NCBI GenBank assembly: GCA_963676095.1
Contig: OY781040.1
Coordinates: forward strand, 868,001-932,000
DNA length: 64,000 nt
Direction: 5' to 3'
From: G963676095 sp963676095
GTDB lineage: Bacteria > Bacteroidota > Bacteroidia > Bacteroidales > Prolixibacteraceae
The notes under the pieces were generated by a model. That model was given only the letters and a program-made list of their open reading frames with translations. It searched no databases and was not told the DNA's origin. Position 1 is the stretch's first letter. Each line of letters begins with the position of its first letter. A program made the translations under genes and the position numbers. Of this stretch, positions 25,547 through 34,229 are shown one piece after another.

Positions 25547-26542
25547 ATGGAATACCGGAAGTTAGGAGAATCAGAACTGGAAGTTTCGGCGATAACCTTT
25601 GGCGCCTGGGCTGCCGGAGGCTGGATGTGGGGAGGGACAGAACGTTCCGAATCAGTCAAGGCGATTCAGGCAGCATACGACCTGGGGGTAACATCGATCG
25701 ATACCGCCCCCGTTTACGGACAAGGAACAAGTGAAGAAATTGTAGGAGAGGCAATTAAAAATATCCCGCGCGATAAAGTCCAGATACTGACAAAATTCGG
25801 ACTGCGGTGGGATACAAAACAAGGAGAATTCTTTTTCAGCAGCACCGATAACCAGGGAAAGGCCATTGACCTGCACCGATATGCCGGGCGGAAAAGTATC
25901 ATTAAAGAATGTGAAGACAGTCTGAGCAGGCTGGGGACCGATTATATCGATTTATACCAGATCCACTGGCCCGATCCGACCACCCCCATTCAGGAAACCA
26001 TGGAAGCTGTCAGTCAGCTTATCCGGGAAGGGAAAGTCAGGTATGCCGGGGTCTGCAACTACAATGCCGGTCAGATGGAGGAAGCAGCATCATACACCGG
26101 ACTCGTATCAGACCAGGTCCCGTACAGCATGGTAAAACGCGGAATCGAAAAGGAACTGGTACCGTACCTGATCAGGCAAAATCAGTCGGTTATCGCTTAC
26201 AGTCCTATGGAACGGGGCCTGTTGACCGGGAAAATGAAACCCGGGCAAAAATTTGAAAAAGGGGACCACCGGGCCGGCGTACCTTTCTTCTCCGATGAGA
26301 ACATCAGGCGTACAAATGCCTTCCTTGACAGAATAAAGCCTCTTGCCGATGAGAAGAAAGCCACGTTGGGACAACTTGTCCTCAAATGGACTATCGACCA
26401 GCCAGGCATTACAATAGCCCTTGCCGGAGCCAGGAACGCCGCACAGGCTACTCAAAATGCAAAAGCGGCGGGAATCAGCCTGACCCTGGAAGAACGCTCA
26501 TTTATAACCAAGGAACTGGATCAACTGGAACTGGTACTATAA
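25547..26542 (+). CDS. Aldo/keto reductase
   Basis: 331 residues, (beta/alpha)8 barrel. The catalytic tetrad is visible: D52 and Y57 in SIDTAPVYG, K83 in LTKFG and H140 in QIHWPDP. The NADP-binding C-terminal stretch is GARNAAQATQNAKAAGISL. It reduces aldehydes or ketones with NAD(P)H; the substrate is undetermined. The gene stands alone, with 120 bp to the patatin gene on the other strand. A small AGGGTTTTAACCCT hairpin at about 26609 and the 23-bp palindromic repeats follow it. Confidence 0.92.
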   Translation: MEYRKLGESELEVSAITFGAWAAGGWMWGGTERSESVKAIQAAYDLGVTSIDTAPVYGQGTSEEIVGEAIKNIPRDKVQILTKFGLRWDTKQGEFFFSSTDNQGKAIDLHRYAGRKSIIKECEDSLSRLGTDYIDLYQIHWPDPTTPIQETMEAVSQLIREGKVRYAGVCNYNAGQMEEAASYTGLVSDQVPYSMVKRGIEKELVPYLIRQNQSVIAYSPMERGLLTGKMKPGQKFEKGDHRAGVPFFSDENIRRTNAFLDRIKPLADEKKATLGQLVLKWTIDQPGITIALAGARNAAQATQNAKAAGISLTLEERSFITKELDQLELVL

Positions 26543-26617
26543 TCAAGAGAAATCCCGAAAGCGTAATGAATGGTTTCTCTTTTGTGCAGATTTTCAGTAT
26601 CGTTTTTAAGGGTTTTA

Positions 26618-26714
26618 ACCCTGACTTTGATAGGGTGCCGATCAAACGTTTGATAGACACTCGATCAAACGTTTGATGAGGCGCCACTCAAATGTTTGAT
26701 CGGGTGTTAATCAA
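26618..26714. repeat. Tandem 23-bp palindromic repeat array
   Basis: Five units spaced exactly 23 bp apart. The core ATCAAACGTTTGAT is perfect at 26641-26654 and 26664-26677, near-perfect at 26687-26700 (CTCAAATGTTTGAT), and half-present at 26626-26631 and 26710-26714. The 9-bp linkers differ. The array lies between the 3' ends of two convergent genes and touches the stop codon of the minus-strand one. Confidence 0.8.
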
Positions 26715-27229
26715 GCATCGACATACCCCATAGCTCCTAATCCCAAAGAAATAGGAGTTGCAATTGTTCCTCCTAGTCGAAAATCATTTTTCCCAAGAGC
26801 AACATCTCCTTCTAATGCAAAGCTTCTTCCTCGAAATGAGTATGTAAACCCTGTTTCAATACCCCATTCTTTGACTTCATAAATATTTTTAGCTTTAGGA
26901 AATAATCCCGCTGAGACTCCTGTAAAGCTCGACTCCTGTTTTCCAAGGGTGATCCCGCCGAATCCGGGTACGGTCAGCCCGGCGTCCTGCTCCCCGTCGT
27001 AGATCTTCACTACCGTTCGCATGCTGTTCAGCTCGTCCCGGTTTTGCGGGACAGACTCAGAGACGGCTCTTTCTGCAGCACGGGTTCCCTGAATATCGCG
27101 TTCCCGGAGTTGCCTTTCAAGGAAAGTCAGGTCGACGCGGTCACCCGTGACCGAATCATTGCATCCTGTAAATGTAAATACAATGCTTAGCAGGATGGCG
27201 GTTATTGAAAATTTTGGCGCTTTTTTCAT
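26711..27229 (-). CDS. Putative lipoprotein of unknown function
   Basis: 172 residues. A lipoprotein signal ends FTGC (Cys at about 23). A polar linker follows (LERQLRERDIQGTRAAERAV), then glycine-rich strands: GFGGITLGKQES, GIETGFTYSFRGRSFALEGDVALG and LGGTIATPISLGLGAMGY. I do not recognise the family. The GITLGKQES region is shared, with 29 identical nucleotides (26930-26958 and 36688-36716), with a gene remnant on the far side of the toxin island, so the two are related or recombined copies. Its 3' end overlaps the 23-bp palindromic array. Confidence 0.65.
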   Translation of the reverse strand: MKKAPKFSITAILLSIVFTFTGCNDSVTGDRVDLTFLERQLRERDIQGTRAAERAVSESVPQNRDELNSMRTVVKIYDGEQDAGLTVPGFGGITLGKQESSFTGVSAGLFPKAKNIYEVKEWGIETGFTYSFRGRSFALEGDVALGKNDFRLGGTIATPISLGLGAMGYVDA

Positions 27230-27286
27230 TTCGGTTAATCAATAAAGAAAAATAAGGTTTACTGTAGAAGTTTACCAGAACCGGGA

Positions 27287-27322
27287 GTAAAGCCCCTGCA
27301 TTAAAAAACGCAGGGGCTTTAC
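27287..27322 (-). terminator. Strong hairpin terminator
   Basis: GTAAAGCCCCTGC pairs perfectly with GCAGGGGCTTTAC over a 10-nt loop. T-rich sequence flanks the hairpin on the plus side (ACTTTTCCC). It closes whatever minus-strand unit ends near 27354. Confidence 0.65.
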
Positions 27323-27528
27323 TTTTCCCTTTTTTAAGAACTTGCAGAAGAAATCAATCAAATTCAATTTCAGTCTTCTTGCAGATGTACTGTTGCTTAT
27401 TCATATCAAAGTACCGGAGTTTAATTTTCAGCGAGTTTTTAACTTTAGTCCAAACACGGCTTTTGGTTTTCAAAGACTTCAATAAGATATTTGGAAAAAT
27501 GAAAGAGTCATAAACTACTCAAATAAAC

Positions 27529-27576
27529 CCACTCTCTGTCAATCCTGATTATAACGTCACTTTAGACAGAGAGTGG
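27529..27576 (-). terminator. 12-bp inverted repeat after putative immunity gene
   Basis: CCACTCTCTGTC and GACAGAGAGTGG are perfect arms around 24 nt, 11 bp beyond the stop of the lipoprotein gene at 27587. Its position suits a transcription end; the long loop makes this moderate. Confidence 0.45.
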
Positions 27577-27586
27577 AATCTGTTCC

Positions 27587-28342
27587 TTAGGGATTAATAG
27601 TTAAGGTATCAGATTTAAGGGTTTCATTATAAAGATTATACCCATCAAATTCTTTAAGAGGCTCAGAGGTAATTTCCAGGGAATCACCACAAAATTTAAA
27701 TTTATACATGTATTTTTCAATTTCTTTTGAAGGTGTATAATGGAAATACACTCTATAGGTTTCATTCCCTGAAAAAAGAGTATTGATTGTAATACAATAG
27801 TTGAATGATTCTTTTGGTTTAAGAAAAATTGAATCAAAATACTTCGAGAAAATAAGACTTTTAATGAAAGCAATATCTTCCTCTGCAGGCATCTTGGGAG
27901 GACTAGCAACTAATAGATTTTGATATTCACATTGAATAATTGATCTAATCATCTTTTTTCCAAATGTAAATGGAGGAAGGTCCAACTCAATTTCTTCTCC
28001 GATACATTTCTCGTCAGAACAGGAATCAGTAATAACTTTTCCATCAATTGGTGGGCCATAGAATGAGATTCCATATTGCAGTTCATTTTCTACAAACTGA
28101 TCATTCACGACTCTTCCTTTTGAATCTATAATTCGAATACTATCGAACTTTGATATCATTAGACAAGACAATCTTGGAATATAAATTGGTTTTGAAGTAT
28201 TATTTTTTACTGTCATAACCAATAAATGGCTCTCGCCAATTTTTTTATGACTTAATGTTGCCTCAACTTTACCATTGTCAATTGATTGACACGCTTCATT
28301 TAGAATAAGAGCAATGCCTATTATTTGAATTAGCCTTTTCAT
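27587..28342 (-). CDS. Lipoprotein, putative immunity to the HEYIH Rhs tip
   Basis: About 251 residues from ATG 28342; a 16-residue upstream extension in the same frame is hydrophobic but overlaps the preceding toxin gene. Signal MKRLIQIIGIALILNEACQS has a lipobox-like Cys. The mature part is strand-rich (LLVMTVKNNTSKPIYIPRLSC, RIIDSKGRVVNDQFVENELQYG) and looks like an immunoglobulin-type or lipoprotein fold. It begins 7 bp after the stop of the disrupted Rhs toxin, the standard place for an immunity gene. The envelope location fits a toxin acting in the periplasm. No named family is recognised. Confidence 0.6.
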   Translation of the reverse strand: MKRLIQIIGIALILNEACQSIDNGKVEATLSHKKIGESHLLVMTVKNNTSKPIYIPRLSCLMISKFDSIRIIDSKGRVVNDQFVENELQYGISFYGPPIDGKVITDSCSDEKCIGEEIELDLPPFTFGKKMIRSIIQCEYQNLLVASPPKMPAEEDIAFIKSLIFSKYFDSIFLKPKESFNYCITINTLFSGNETYRVYFHYTPSKEIEKYMYKFKFCGDSLEITSEPLKEFDGYNLYNETLKSDTLTINP

Positions 28343-28349
28343 AAGTACA

Positions 28350-28676
28350 TCAGTATAATACACCTTTAGGAATATAATCGAATATACCAAAATTGCCCAG
28401 TTGCATATATTTGGGATTAATCACATTCTTTAAAATGCCTTGGTTTTGTATTGTTGCAGGATTGAAATACCTTAAAGATTGCTCATCAAAATAAGAAGAT
28501 CCACTTACTCTAGAATTCCATCTATATGCGGCATATTCGGAATAAGGTCCATAAAATTTATCTCCTAATGTTACCATATGAGCTACATGGATATATTCAT
28601 GTCCCATATTCAAGTATAAATCCCATTTCGAATTAAAGGAACTTTTTGCAAAGTAAATATTATATCGTCCATTGAG
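28350..28676 (-). pseudogene. 3' part of Rhs toxin with HEYIH tip, cut off by IS21
   Basis: Reads from the IS junction as SLNGRYNIYFAKSSF, then NSKWDLYLNMGHEYIHVAHM, ending FDYIPKGVLY. The zinc-metallopeptidase-like HExxH motif (HEYIH) is the likely active site. Deleting the element and one copy of the 7-bp duplication joins this in frame to the Rhs segment at 31332-32109 (...DPNMLNGRYNIYF...). A downstream TTG/ATG could start an 87-residue peptide, but that is unlikely to be functional alone. Confidence 0.85.
28670..28676. repeat. Target-site duplication, left copy
   Basis: CATTGAG is repeated exactly at 31332-31338, on either side of the IS21-type element. Seven bp is within the range for this family. 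Confidence 0.85.
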
Positions 28677-28859
28677 TGATTATATCGGTGAAACGGAACC
28701 ACCGGTAGCGGAGTAAATGGAGCCAGGGCCATCGGAGTAAACGGAGCCACCGGTATCGGGGCAAACGGAGCCACTCTTGGGGGATAAAAAAAGGACAAAC
28801 AGACTGACAAAATAACATCCCGTCTACTTTTGTTTTGAGAACAAAAAAACGAGAGTAGT

Positions 28860-30416
28860 ATGGCAAATAAAACAGTCTGCATGTTACGAATAAGAAAATT
28901 AATACAGTTACTGGATAAAGATCTTTCGCAGCGCAAGATCAGTTCGGAACTCAAAATGGGGCGTAATATTCTGTCCGGGTATATTTGCCGGATAGAACAA
29001 ACGGGGCTAAGCCATCAGTCCTTGTTGGAGCTGGATGATTCCGCCCTGGCCAGCCTGCTCACCACAGCACGGGCAACACCCGCGGCCGATCCCCGGTTGT
29101 CCGGTCTTACACCACGCCTGGAAGGCTATGTCCAAGAACTGGGACGGACCGGGGTAACCAAAAAACTTTTGTGGGAGGAATATCAGCAGGAGGTTCCCAA
29201 TGGCTATGGTTATACTCAGTTTAAAGAGCATCTGAACCGTCACCTGAAGAACCATGATTATTCCTATCATCATGATTATGTCCCCGCCCGTCAGATGCAG
29301 GTTGATTTTGCCGGGGACCCGCTTTACCTGACCGATCAGCGGACCGGGAGGGTTACAGCCTGTCCGGTCCTGGTTTGCAGCCTGCCTTACAGCAGTTATG
29401 TTTTTGCTGTTGCCTTACATGATTCCAGGCAGGAATCCTTTTATTATGGTCTTGGCCGGGCACTGGACTACTTTGGGGGAGTAACCGAAAGCGTTAAAAG
29501 TGACAACATGCGTCAATGGGTAAAACGGGCCGATCTATATGAACCCACCTTTACGGAAGCAACACTTTGCTGGGGCATTTATTACCAGACAGAATTATTG
29601 GCCGGACGAGTCTGTAAACCCCGCGATAAGGGGCACGTGGAAAGCCATGTGAACATTATCTACCGGGAAGTATATGCCCCGATGCGCAATCAAACCTTTT
29701 ACTCCCTGGATGCCCTGAACAGCCGCATTCTGGAACAGCTGGAACAACTTAACCACAAAAAGATGCAAGGCCATGACTACAGCCGTTATGAACGCTTTAC
29801 CCGGGAAGAAAAGCCACTGTTGCGGGCATTACCCCCGGAACCATACGTTTTTAAATACAGCAAAAAGTTTACCCTGAACTCCACTTATCATGTCCAGCTT
29901 GTTACAGACCGGCATTTTTACAGTGTCCCTTATCAGTATGTAGGTTCCCAGGCAACAATGATCTATGATTACCGCAACGTGGAAATATACATTGGACTGG
30001 AACGTGTCGCCGTTCACGTCCGCTCTTATGAACAAGGATATACAACAAAGGAAGAACACATGCCTGAAAGACACCGGGCTTATAAACGCAGCAGGGAATA
30101 CAATGCCGCCTATTACCTGGCAAAAGCTTCAGGGATAGGTCCCTGTACCAGGGAAGTTATTGGCCGCATTCTGGACTCAAAAATCTTTGTACAGCAAAGT
30201 TACCGTTCCTGCCAGGGGATCCTGTCCCTGGCGGGCAAATATCCTCTCAAGCGTATCGAGTCCGCCTGTGAAAGGGCCCGGGCAGCTTCCTGTGTATCTT
30301 ACCAGATGGTCAGGCAAATCCTGGCAAAAAACCTGGATACCGTACCTGAATCAAAACAAACAGGACCGTGTCTTCCTGAACACGAAAACATCAGGGGGGC
30401 ATCCGCCTGGCAATAA
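28860..30416 (+). CDS. istA: IS21 transposase IstA
   Basis: 518 residues. An N-terminal helix-turn-helix (RKISSELKMGRNILSGYI) is followed by an rve/DDE integrase core with D149 (QVDFAGD), D215 (VKSDN) and E261 (KGHVES), then a C-terminal beta-rich Mu-type domain (YSVPYQYVGSQATMIYDY). It cuts and joins the element ends. It is followed after 37 bp by istB, the normal operon for this family. Confidence 0.95.
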   Translation: MANKTVCMLRIRKLIQLLDKDLSQRKISSELKMGRNILSGYICRIEQTGLSHQSLLELDDSALASLLTTARATPAADPRLSGLTPRLEGYVQELGRTGVTKKLLWEEYQQEVPNGYGYTQFKEHLNRHLKNHDYSYHHDYVPARQMQVDFAGDPLYLTDQRTGRVTACPVLVCSLPYSSYVFAVALHDSRQESFYYGLGRALDYFGGVTESVKSDNMRQWVKRADLYEPTFTEATLCWGIYYQTELLAGRVCKPRDKGHVESHVNIIYREVYAPMRNQTFYSLDALNSRILEQLEQLNHKKMQGHDYSRYERFTREEKPLLRALPPEPYVFKYSKKFTLNSTYHVQLVTDRHFYSVPYQYVGSQATMIYDYRNVEIYIGLERVAVHVRSYEQGYTTKEEHMPERHRAYKRSREYNAAYYLAKASGIGPCTREVIGRILDSKIFVQQSYRSCQGILSLAGKYPLKRIESACERARAASCVSYQMVRQILAKNLDTVPESKQTGPCLPEHENIRGASAWQ

Positions 30417-30453
30417 CAATCAACACCATATTAATCATTAAAACCAAAAAAAG

Positions 30454-31188
30454 ATGAACACACAAGCCACGATTGATCAGCTTCAGAAGTTGAAGCTAAC
30501 CGGGATGGCCTCGGTTTACCAGGCGGTTGTCAACCTCCCGGTACATGAACGTCCCGACCTGGACCAGTTTATGGCCCGTTTGTCCCAGGCAGAGTTGAGT
30601 GAACGGGATAATAAAAGGACAATGATCTACCTGAAAACAAGTAAGCTCCGCTACAATGCAGTCATCCAGGAAATTGTTTGTTCCCCTGAACGAAACCTCA
30701 GCAAAGAAGACCTGCTGACCCTTTCCGACTGCAGTTTTGTTAAGCGTTCGCAGAACCTGTTGATTACCGGGAAAACCGGTTGTGGAAAAAGTTACCTGGC
30801 GTGTGCCCTGGGACGGCAGGCCTGTCACCTGGGACTGAGAACATTGTACCTGAGTATGAATAAATTTATTGAAAAGATCGGCCAGTCCCGCATCGATGGA
30901 AGTTTTATCAAAGTGATCAACCAGATTGAAAAGAACAACCTGATCATTTTTGATGACTTTGGGTTACAGCCCCTGGATACCAACTCCCGACTGGCCCTCC
31001 TCCAAATCATGGAAGACTGTTATGAAAGAAAAGCGGTTATTGTCACTTCCCAGCTGCCTGTCAGTAAATGGTATGATTACATTGGAGAACCAACCATTGC
31101 CGATGCCATCATGGACCGGCTGGTCACCAATGCCAACCGGGTTGAACTGAAAGGGGATTCAATGAGAAAGAAAAAAGTGAATCAGTAA
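30454..31188 (+). CDS. istB: IS21 helper ATPase IstB
   Basis: 244 residues, DnaC-like AAA+ ATPase. Walker A GKTGCGKS is at 106-113 and Walker B LIIFDDFG at 163-170, with sensor residues in VIVTSQLPVSKWYDYIGEPTIADAIMDRL. It selects target DNA and activates IstA. Intact and of normal length. Confidence 0.95.
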   Translation: MNTQATIDQLQKLKLTGMASVYQAVVNLPVHERPDLDQFMARLSQAELSERDNKRTMIYLKTSKLRYNAVIQEIVCSPERNLSKEDLLTLSDCSFVKRSQNLLITGKTGCGKSYLACALGRQACHLGLRTLYLSMNKFIEKIGQSRIDGSFIKVINQIEKNNLIIFDDFGLQPLDTNSRLALLQIMEDCYERKAVIVTSQLPVSKWYDYIGEPTIADAIMDRLVTNANRVELKGDSMRKKKVNQ

Positions 31189-31260
31189 CCTGACATTCTT
31201 GCAGGAAAAACTCCTCCCTTTTTTTATGTATAAAAGAGAATTTTTTCCTTATTTTTAAAA

Positions 31261-32097
31261 TCACTTTGTCAGCCTGTTTCTCTGGCTCCGTTTCGTCCGA
31301 TACGACTGGCTCCATTTGTCCGATATACTCACATTGAGCATATTGGGATCTGTAAAGGCCCCGTAAGTTCGATTAATACGTTCTACATATCCGGGCTCGT
31401 ATAACAGATTTGCTTTGTTTCGGAATTTATAATCAGGGAAATATTCATCAGAAAATTCATTGAGGGTTTCACTACTAGCAGTAAGCGAATTGTTTGGATT
31501 TGAAGCAAATGTAGTATTTCTATCAATTGCCATGAAACGATTTCTCTCATACCCATATTGCATTGCACCAAAAGCTGCTCCTGAGACTCCTCCGAAAATA
31601 CCTCCGTAAAAGGCTCCGGTCAGACCTGATCCAAATCCTTCCTCAAAACTTGCTCCGCCTAACCAGGCACCTCCGGCACCTCCAACAAATCCACCAGCAG
31701 CTCCTCCAGCGATTCCACCGATTGAACCTTGAGCCACAAATCCGCCAAATGTAGATACTGGTTGCGAAAAAATGGAACCAGCCGCAACCCCTCCGGCCCA
31801 GGTACCAGCTACACCGGAAGCAGCCCCGACAACCAGGCCTTTAAACATATCGCCAACCAATCCCCAGCCCTCCTTGTCGCTGCTGATCATGGCTTGTCCC
31901 ATGCCTATCCAGCCTCCGATGATAGCCACCAACAGGAGTAAGCTTTCTCCATCCTGATCCCTATATAACAGCGGATTGTTTAGCGCATAGCTGTACCGGT
32001 TAAAGTTCTGGGTAAAGTCCGGCAGCTGCACATAAGCATCCGGGCTAAGAAAACGGCCTACGAGCGGGTCATACAAGCGTCCGTTCATGTTGATCAC
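31261..32097 (-). pseudogene. Rhs core C-terminal segment, truncated at both ends
   Basis: The native part is 31332-32109; the last residues (ISDKWSQSYRTKRSQRNRLTK) come from the IS21 end. It begins within the Rhs core at FNVINMNGRLYDPLVGRFLSPD, continues with the YALNNPLLYRDQDG hinge, then a Gly/Ala-rich hydrophobic region of about 110 residues, then the start of the toxin tip. The 5' portion of the Rhs gene is missing: an in-frame stop lies at 32110-32112. It is therefore an orphan C-terminal cassette that was later split by the insertion. Confidence 0.85.
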
Positions 32098-32418
32098 GTT
32101 GAAAATATGTCAATGAACGCGTATTAAATCAACAAAAGGTTGGAAAAAGCGACTTTTAAACTGTACATGGTAAAGATAACCATAAGAATTGTAATTGGCT
32201 GAAGTTTTACAGCATCTTAATCACGGGCAAAGGGCATGCATGGAACATAGACAGAGAAAAGGGAAACGGAACCTCAAAGATGCCAGGTCGATCAGGTGAC
32301 CGATGATTAAACCGGTACACCCGGCATACAGGAAGCCGAACAGGATAACAACCAAGTAGATTATCATTCGTTTTATGCTGTTGGTTTTAGACAAGTCCTT
32401 ATTTCTGAAAAACAGGAA

Positions 32419-32450
32419 GGTAAAGCCTTCCACAACCGAAAGGCTTTACC
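32419..32450 (-). terminator. Hairpin terminator, minus strand
   Basis: GGTAAAGCCTT pairs with AAGGCTTTACC over a 10-nt loop; on the minus strand it is followed by TTCCTGTTTTT. It would end the transcript of the immunity pseudogene. Confidence 0.6.
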
Positions 32451-32563
32451 GGAATATAGCTGCTTCGTATGGGTTCAGAAGTAGTTTGAGAGATCCTGCC
32501 GGATGGCTAAAAGCTATCCGACTTGACCGGATGGTCAACCTTCGTTACAGAGACCAGACGTAC

Positions 32564-32593
32564 AGCTCACCGGACGCCCTGATCCGGTGAGCT
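32564..32593. other. Perfect 10-bp hairpin of unknown role
   Basis: AGCTCACCGG and CCGGTGAGCT around 10 nt. No T-run on either side, so it may be an RNA structure or a protein site rather than a terminator. Confidence 0.4.
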
Positions 32594-32656
32594 ATAAGCT
32601 CTCACCAGAAAAGAGGCAGTCTTTCTTCGTATGATTAATCTTACGAATAGTGATTT

Positions 32657-33247
32657 TCAGTTAATTAACTTTTCGAATGAAGATCTCATCAAATCGACAA
32701 TACGTGAATTATATTCTTTATAACGCATCTGTAACTCATTGAAATCTTGCAAATAATTCTTTGGATGAGGTCCATCAAAGTAGAAATGCCAAAAATTGAT
32801 GATATCTTCTGTCGAATATTTTGACATTATTTCTGAAGCTTCCCTGATATTTTTTGCAAACTATTGTTGGATAATCATTTGAAGATCTACAACCGGAGAA
32901 TCCTCCCAATGTCCATCTTTCGACATTTCAAATAACTTTGATAATACCTTCTCTTTATTTATATAATAAAGATTTTTTAAGCGTGAATTAAAATCAAATG
33001 ACAACCACACTGTTTCTCCCTCATATTTCCATGGATGGCTGTACATTTCTTTAAATTCGCTGAAACTGTCAGGCATAGCATCAAAATATTTCTCTTCCAA
33101 AGTTTTACTTAGACATATAAATCCTCTAATAGACATTAGCACATTAACCTTTTCTTCTGTCGAGATATTCTCTTTTTTATCTTGTGCAGTTGTATTATAA
33201 GTATGAAATATTGTAAACAATAAAGAAAAAACTATTATCTTTTTCAT
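32657..33247 (-). pseudogene. Immunity-family gene with one in-frame amber stop
   Basis: Reads MKKIIVFSLLFTIFHTYNTTAQ (signal peptide) to IIQQ, then TAG (32861-32863), then continues in the same frame as FAKNIREASEIMSKYSTED, NFWHFYFDGPHP and on to SSFEKLIN, stop at 32657. The intact paralogue at 33527 has Tyr in the aligned position (IQLYFASN), so one base change (TAT or TAC to TAG) explains it. The shared FW-x-FYFDGPHP motif defines the family. No toxin gene precedes it; only a short Rhs-repeat scrap (33333-33392) remains. Confidence 0.88.
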
Positions 33248-33332
33248 ATATCAAATATTAATAGATTTTATACAGATCAAAAAATATCCTTCTTTTATAT
33301 TTACTGGTTAAGAAGACAACCATGACTTTTAG

Positions 33333-33392
33333 CAGGTTACCGTAAGTATCGTACATATTGTTCACCTGCACGCTGCCAAGATAGGTGGTTTG
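33333..33392 (-). pseudogene. Rhs/YD-repeat scrap
   Basis: Twenty codons read QTTYLGSVQVNNMYDTYGNL, a typical Rhs YD repeat, bounded by stop codons upstream. It shows that an Rhs gene once lay upstream of the amber-stopped immunity gene. Confidence 0.65.
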
Positions 33393-33480
33393 CTTTTAAG
33401 AATGCATCTGCAAGCATTTGAACCAGCTTGGCACTACCGATATGCTGTTTTATAACTCCGGTTCATGATATTACAAAATT

Positions 33481-33516
33481 AATAAAGAGCCTCGGAGAGT
33501 TCCGAGGCTCTTTATT
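33481..33516 (-). terminator. Bidirectional hairpin terminator
   Basis: AATAAAGAGCCTCGGA pairs fully with TCCGAGGCTCTTTATT over a 4-nt loop, 10 bp after the stop of the immunity gene at 33527. Confidence 0.85.
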
Positions 33517-33526
33517 TTATCATTCT

Positions 33527-34222
33527 TTAATATCCATGATCATCATGATTTAATAACAGTTTCTCATAAGAATCCTTCATTAAGTTTGCTATTCGAAGAT
33601 CATGCTCTTTATATCTTCTTTGCAACTCCTCGAAATCCTTATGATAGTTCTTAGGATGAGGACCATCAAAATAAAATCGCCAAAAACTGAGTATTTCAAT
33701 ATTACTTAACTCCTTCAATATTTGACAAGATATTACAACGTTAGAGGCAAAATATAATTGAATGTTTCTTTGAAATTCAGCAGTAGCGTCCAATAAGTTG
33801 GAAAGTGAGGATATAGAATCTAAATCCATAGATGAAATTTGCTTTTCTTGAACATAGTGACCACCTAAAGAAATCCGAATCAATTTTTCTGTTATAAGTT
33901 TATCATCAATGTAAAACAAGTTAGGTAACAAAATATTATAATGATAACTACACGAAAGGAATAATTTTCGCCCATCTTTAAGTTGATATTTTGTACCATA
34001 AAAAGATATAAATTCATCAAAATTGTTAGGTAAAGCCAAAAAGAAACGTTTTTCATCTTCTTTAGATAAAACATAGTTTTGCTTCATCTCGATCTGAAAT
34101 AAAGCTGAAACTCTTTTCATAACTGACTCTGAACTTTCTAACTTCAGTTCTACTGGACGTTGACTATTTTTACATGAATAAATAGTTACTACTATGAATA
34201 TTATAAATAAATTTCTGATCAT
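33527..34222 (-). CDS. Lipoprotein immunity protein (FW-x-FYFDGPHP family)
   Basis: 231 residues from ATG 34222 (an alternative ATG at 34243 overlaps the toxin gene by 14 bp). Signal MIRNLFIIFIVVTIYSC has the lipobox Cys at 17. The conserved C-terminal half is FWRFYFDGPHPKNYHKDFEEL, continuing RIANLMKDSYEKLL. It follows the DUF5675-tip Rhs gene directly, with 7 bp between that stop and the preferred start. Paralogues at 32657 and 36838 share the motif and are also exported. I infer that it neutralises the tip in the periplasm. No named family is recognised. Confidence 0.75.
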   Translation of the reverse strand: MIRNLFIIFIVVTIYSCKNSQRPVELKLESSESVMKRVSALFQIEMKQNYVLSKEDEKRFFLALPNNFDEFISFYGTKYQLKDGRKLFLSCSYHYNILLPNLFYIDDKLITEKLIRISLGGHYVQEKQISSMDLDSISSLSNLLDATAEFQRNIQLYFASNVVISCQILKELSNIEILSFWRFYFDGPHPKNYHKDFEELQRRYKEHDLRIANLMKDSYEKLLLNHDDHGY

Positions 34223-34229
34223 TTTTTCA

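Larger units (their letters stand above)
27230..27586. other. Intergenic region with two hairpins
   Basis: Holds a terminator at 27287-27322 and an inverted repeat at 27529-27576. On the minus strand, an open frame of about 54 codons (27354 to about 27518) without an ATG at its start ends ...YFDMNKQQYICKKTEIEFD. Its biased, ordered look suggests the remnant of a lost small gene or toxin/immunity tip, but I cannot identify it. Confidence 0.4.
28677..31331 (+). mobile_element. Complete IS21-family insertion sequence
   Basis: 2655 bp carrying istA and istB. The ends are TGATTATATCGG (left) and CCGATATACTCA (right, inverted). Internal transposase-binding repeats of about 24 bp follow the pattern ATCGG-N4-AAACGGAGCCA: four at the left end (28681-28770) and two at the right (31277-31326). 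The element is flanked by the 7-bp duplication CATTGAG. It sits inside an Rhs toxin gene and looks intact and possibly active. Confidence 0.93.
32113..32656. other. Intergenic region of hairpins within the toxin island
   Basis: Contains a perfect 11-bp stem (32419-32450), CGGATGGCT/AGCTATCCG around 32500, and AGCTCACCGG/CCGGTGAGCT at 32564-32593. A minus-strand frame at 32221-32433 would give a 70-residue peptide with one strong TM stretch (MIIYLVVILFGFLYAGCTGLI); it may be a real small membrane protein or a remnant. No Rhs homology is visible in this stretch. Confidence 0.4.

Noticed and set aside
32497..32600. Group II intron domain V-like hairpins
   Set aside because: Stems are present, but the conserved domain V sequence and any reverse transcriptase are absent.
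32657..33247. Amber codon recoding (pyrrolysine or suppressor)
   Set aside because: Only one TAG interrupts a gene whose paralogue has Tyr there, and nearby genes use TAG as a normal stop; a nonsense mutation is simpler.
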